Assembly: GCA_024640745.1 (NCBI GenBank)
Contig: JAHEEL010000027.1
Coordinates: 1-7,134, forward strand
DNA from: Actinomycetes bacterium
GTDB taxonomy: Bacteria > Actinomycetota > Acidimicrobiia > Spongiisociales > UBA5794
Reading direction: 5' to 3'
Length of the DNA: 7,134 nt
Under the pieces are notes generated by a model. That model was not told the origin of the DNA. It made no database searches and saw only the letters and a list, made by a program, of their open reading frames with translations. A program made the position numbers and the translations under genes. Positions 5,884 to 7,134 of the stretch are shown here, one piece after another. Every line of letters begins with the position of its first letter. Positions within the stretch are counted from its first letter, which is position 1.

Positions 5884-5909
5884 GCCGGTCCCGCCGGTAG
5901 CGTTTCCCC

Positions 5910-7134
5910 ATGCTCCTCGTTCGCGACCTCGCCATCGACGCCGGTGCACGTCGACTGCTGTCCGACGTGTCGTTTTCCGTGCAGGCCGGCGACAAGGTCG
6001 GTTTCGTCGGCCCGAACGGCGCGGGCAAGACCACGCTTCTCAGGGCGCTTGCGGGCCTGACCGAGCCCGCCGACGGCTCGATCGTGCGTAGCGGGAGCGT
6101 GGGGTATCTCTCACAGGAGGCGGCGCTCGAGGATCTGGAGGACCAAGGTGTGACGGCGCTCGAGCGGGTCCTGATGGCCAGAGACATTGGGACGATCGAG
6201 CGGAAGATGGAGATCACGCGAGGTCGGATGGAGCGCGCCGGCGGCATCGAGCGTGACCGCTTGATCCACCGCTTCAGCCGCCTCGAAGACGAGTTCACCG
6301 CTCGGGGCGGCTACGTTGCCAAGGCAGAGGCCAAGAGGTTCGCGTCGGCGGTGGGTATCGGCGCCGACGAGCTCGAACAGCTTGTAGCAACGATGTCGGG
6401 CGGGCAGCGCCGGCGTGTCGAGCTCGCACGCATCCTCTTCGCCGAGACGACGACACTACTGCTCGACGAGCCGACCAACCATCTCGATCTCGACGCCAAA
6501 GCGTGGCTCATGGAGTTTCTCTCGGACTACCCCGGCGGGCTGCTGATGGTGTCCCATGACCTCCCGCTGCTCGACGAGTCGATCACTTCGGTGCTTGCCG
6601 TCGACCGTGGCCGTATCGAACCGTTCCGCGGCAACTACTCGTACTATCTCGGAGAGCGTGAGCGGCGGCGGGTTCAGCGGCTCCGGGAGCGCCGACACCA
6701 GGAGGAGAAGATCGCGCGGCTCGAAGCGGGCATCCGGCGATTCAAGGGCTCGACCGAGAAGATGGCGCGTCGCGCTCATACATGGGAGACGCGCGTGAAG
6801 CGGCTCCAGGACGGCATGGTCGACGTGCAACGCGACCGCAAGGGCGTGACGCTGCGATTCCCTCAGCCGGTCTCATCCGGGCGAACCCCGCTGCGGGCAA
6901 AGGGCCTTGCGAAGGCATTCGGCCACAATGTGGTGTTTGTCGACATCGACGTCGATGTCGATCGTGGCGAACGCCTCATCATCATGGGTCTGAACGGTGC
7001 GGGAAAGACAACGTTGCTGAAGATCCTTGCCGGTGAGGAGAAGGCGGATCTCGGCCACGTCGAGGCCGGCTATCGAGCCGACCTCGGCTACTACGCCCAG
7101 GAGCATGAGGACATCACGGCCGGTGTCACGGTCC
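5910..7134 (+). CDS. ABC-F family ATPase (partial, 3' end outside window)
   Basis: 408 residues are visible and the frame runs off the window. ABC-F proteins are soluble twin-ATPase factors without membrane domains that act on the ribosome E-site region, in translation rescue or antibiotic resistance; they are not transporters. First ATPase domain: Walker A GPNGAGKTT (34-42), Q-loop Gln69, signature MSGGQ (162-166), Walker B LLLDEPTNHLD (183-193), H-switch His216. The interdomain linker (about 245-320) is very rich in Arg and Lys, as expected for the rRNA-contacting P-site tRNA-interaction motif. Second domain: Walker A GLNGAGKTT (360-368) and Q-loop Gln397; its signature and Walker B lie beyond the edge. 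ATG 5910 is the first start after an in-frame TAG at 5898-5900 and gives the usual family N-terminus, though no strong ribosome binding site is seen. It follows the GGDEF-EAL stop by 26 nt and may be co-transcribed. The ABC-F subfamily cannot be assigned from this part. Confidence 0.93.
   Translation, partial: MLLVRDLAIDAGARRLLSDVSFSVQAGDKVGFVGPNGAGKTTLLRALAGLTEPADGSIVRSGSVGYLSQEAALEDLEDQGVTALERVLMARDIGTIERKMEITRGRMERAGGIERDRLIHRFSRLEDEFTARGGYVAKAEAKRFASAVGIGADELEQLVATMSGGQRRRVELARILFAETTTLLLDEPTNHLDLDAKAWLMEFLSDYPGGLLMVSHDLPLLDESITSVLAVDRGRIEPFRGNYSYYLGERERRRVQRLRERRHQEEKIARLEAGIRRFKGSTEKMARRAHTWETRVKRLQDGMVDVQRDRKGVTLRFPQPVSSGRTPLRAKGLAKAFGHNVVFVDIDVDVDRGERLIIMGLNGAGKTTLLKILAGEEKADLGHVEAGYRADLGYYAQEHEDITAGVTV
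6940..6961. repeat. Perfect 22-bp palindrome inside the ABC-F gene
   Basis: The 22 bases centred between 6950 and 6951 read the same on both strands (half-site TCGACATCGAC). They encode part of the alternating Val/Asp/Ile stretch VDIDVDVD (residues 344-351), and repeating GTC, GAC and GAT codons produce such symmetry easily. It is a real sequence feature, but most simply explained by codon repetition. Confidence 0.5.

Noticed and set aside
5885..5897. CCGG repeats between the GGDEF-EAL stop and the ABC-F start as a terminator
   Set aside because: The possible stem is only 4 bp and self-complementary, with no T-run. It is too weak to call in a 26-nt gap between same-strand genes.

Overview
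The window is GC-rich and gene-dense. It looks like a chromosomal segment of an actinobacterium. The lineage call rests on a DUF501 gene directly behind the tail of what is probably an FtsB/DivIC-type septation gene (a pairing I associate with Actinobacteriota), an EF-G2-type translation factor, a tRNA without encoded CCA, and GTG starts. An Acidimicrobiia-like or related uncultured lineage is plausible but not proven. I see no IS element, integrase, phage gene or CRISPR array; most of the window reads as housekeeping or regulatory chromosome.

Layout, left to right. (1) 1-63 (+) is the 3' end of an upstream gene, overlapping by 8 nt a complete DUF501 gene (56-580, +). (2) 581-726 is a convergent junction with a perfect 10-bp hairpin and a second set of inverted repeats. 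(3) 727-2790 (-) is a full-length EF-G-like GTPase of the EF-G2 class. (4) 2791-2889 is a divergent control region, followed by tRNA-Leu(UAA) at 2890-2974 (+). (5) 3724-2979 (-) is a two-gene operon of small paralogous membrane proteins with a PLDc_N-like two-helix module and a SHOCT-type tail, joined by an ATGA overlap. (6) 3725-3816 is a second divergent control region. (7) 3817-5883 (+) is a membrane-anchored GGDEF-EAL protein with both catalytic sites and the I-site intact. Its extracytoplasmic region resembles the PilJ/NarX sensor family. (8) 5910-7134 (+) is an ABC-F ATPase, cut off by the window end in its second ATPase domain.

How the genes relate. Three loci concern translation: EF-G2, tRNA-Leu(UAA) and the ABC-F protein. 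The tRNA is the isoacceptor for UUA, the same type as Streptomyces bldA, and I find no in-frame TTA codon in any gene here. The membrane part consists of the PLDc_N/SHOCT pair, divergent from the c-di-GMP enzyme. A functional link between them is only a positional suggestion. The least explored parts are the tandem PLDc_N/SHOCT pair and the ligand of the PilJ/NarX-like sensor. I did not find a clear multi-gene novel defence, mobile or biosynthetic system.
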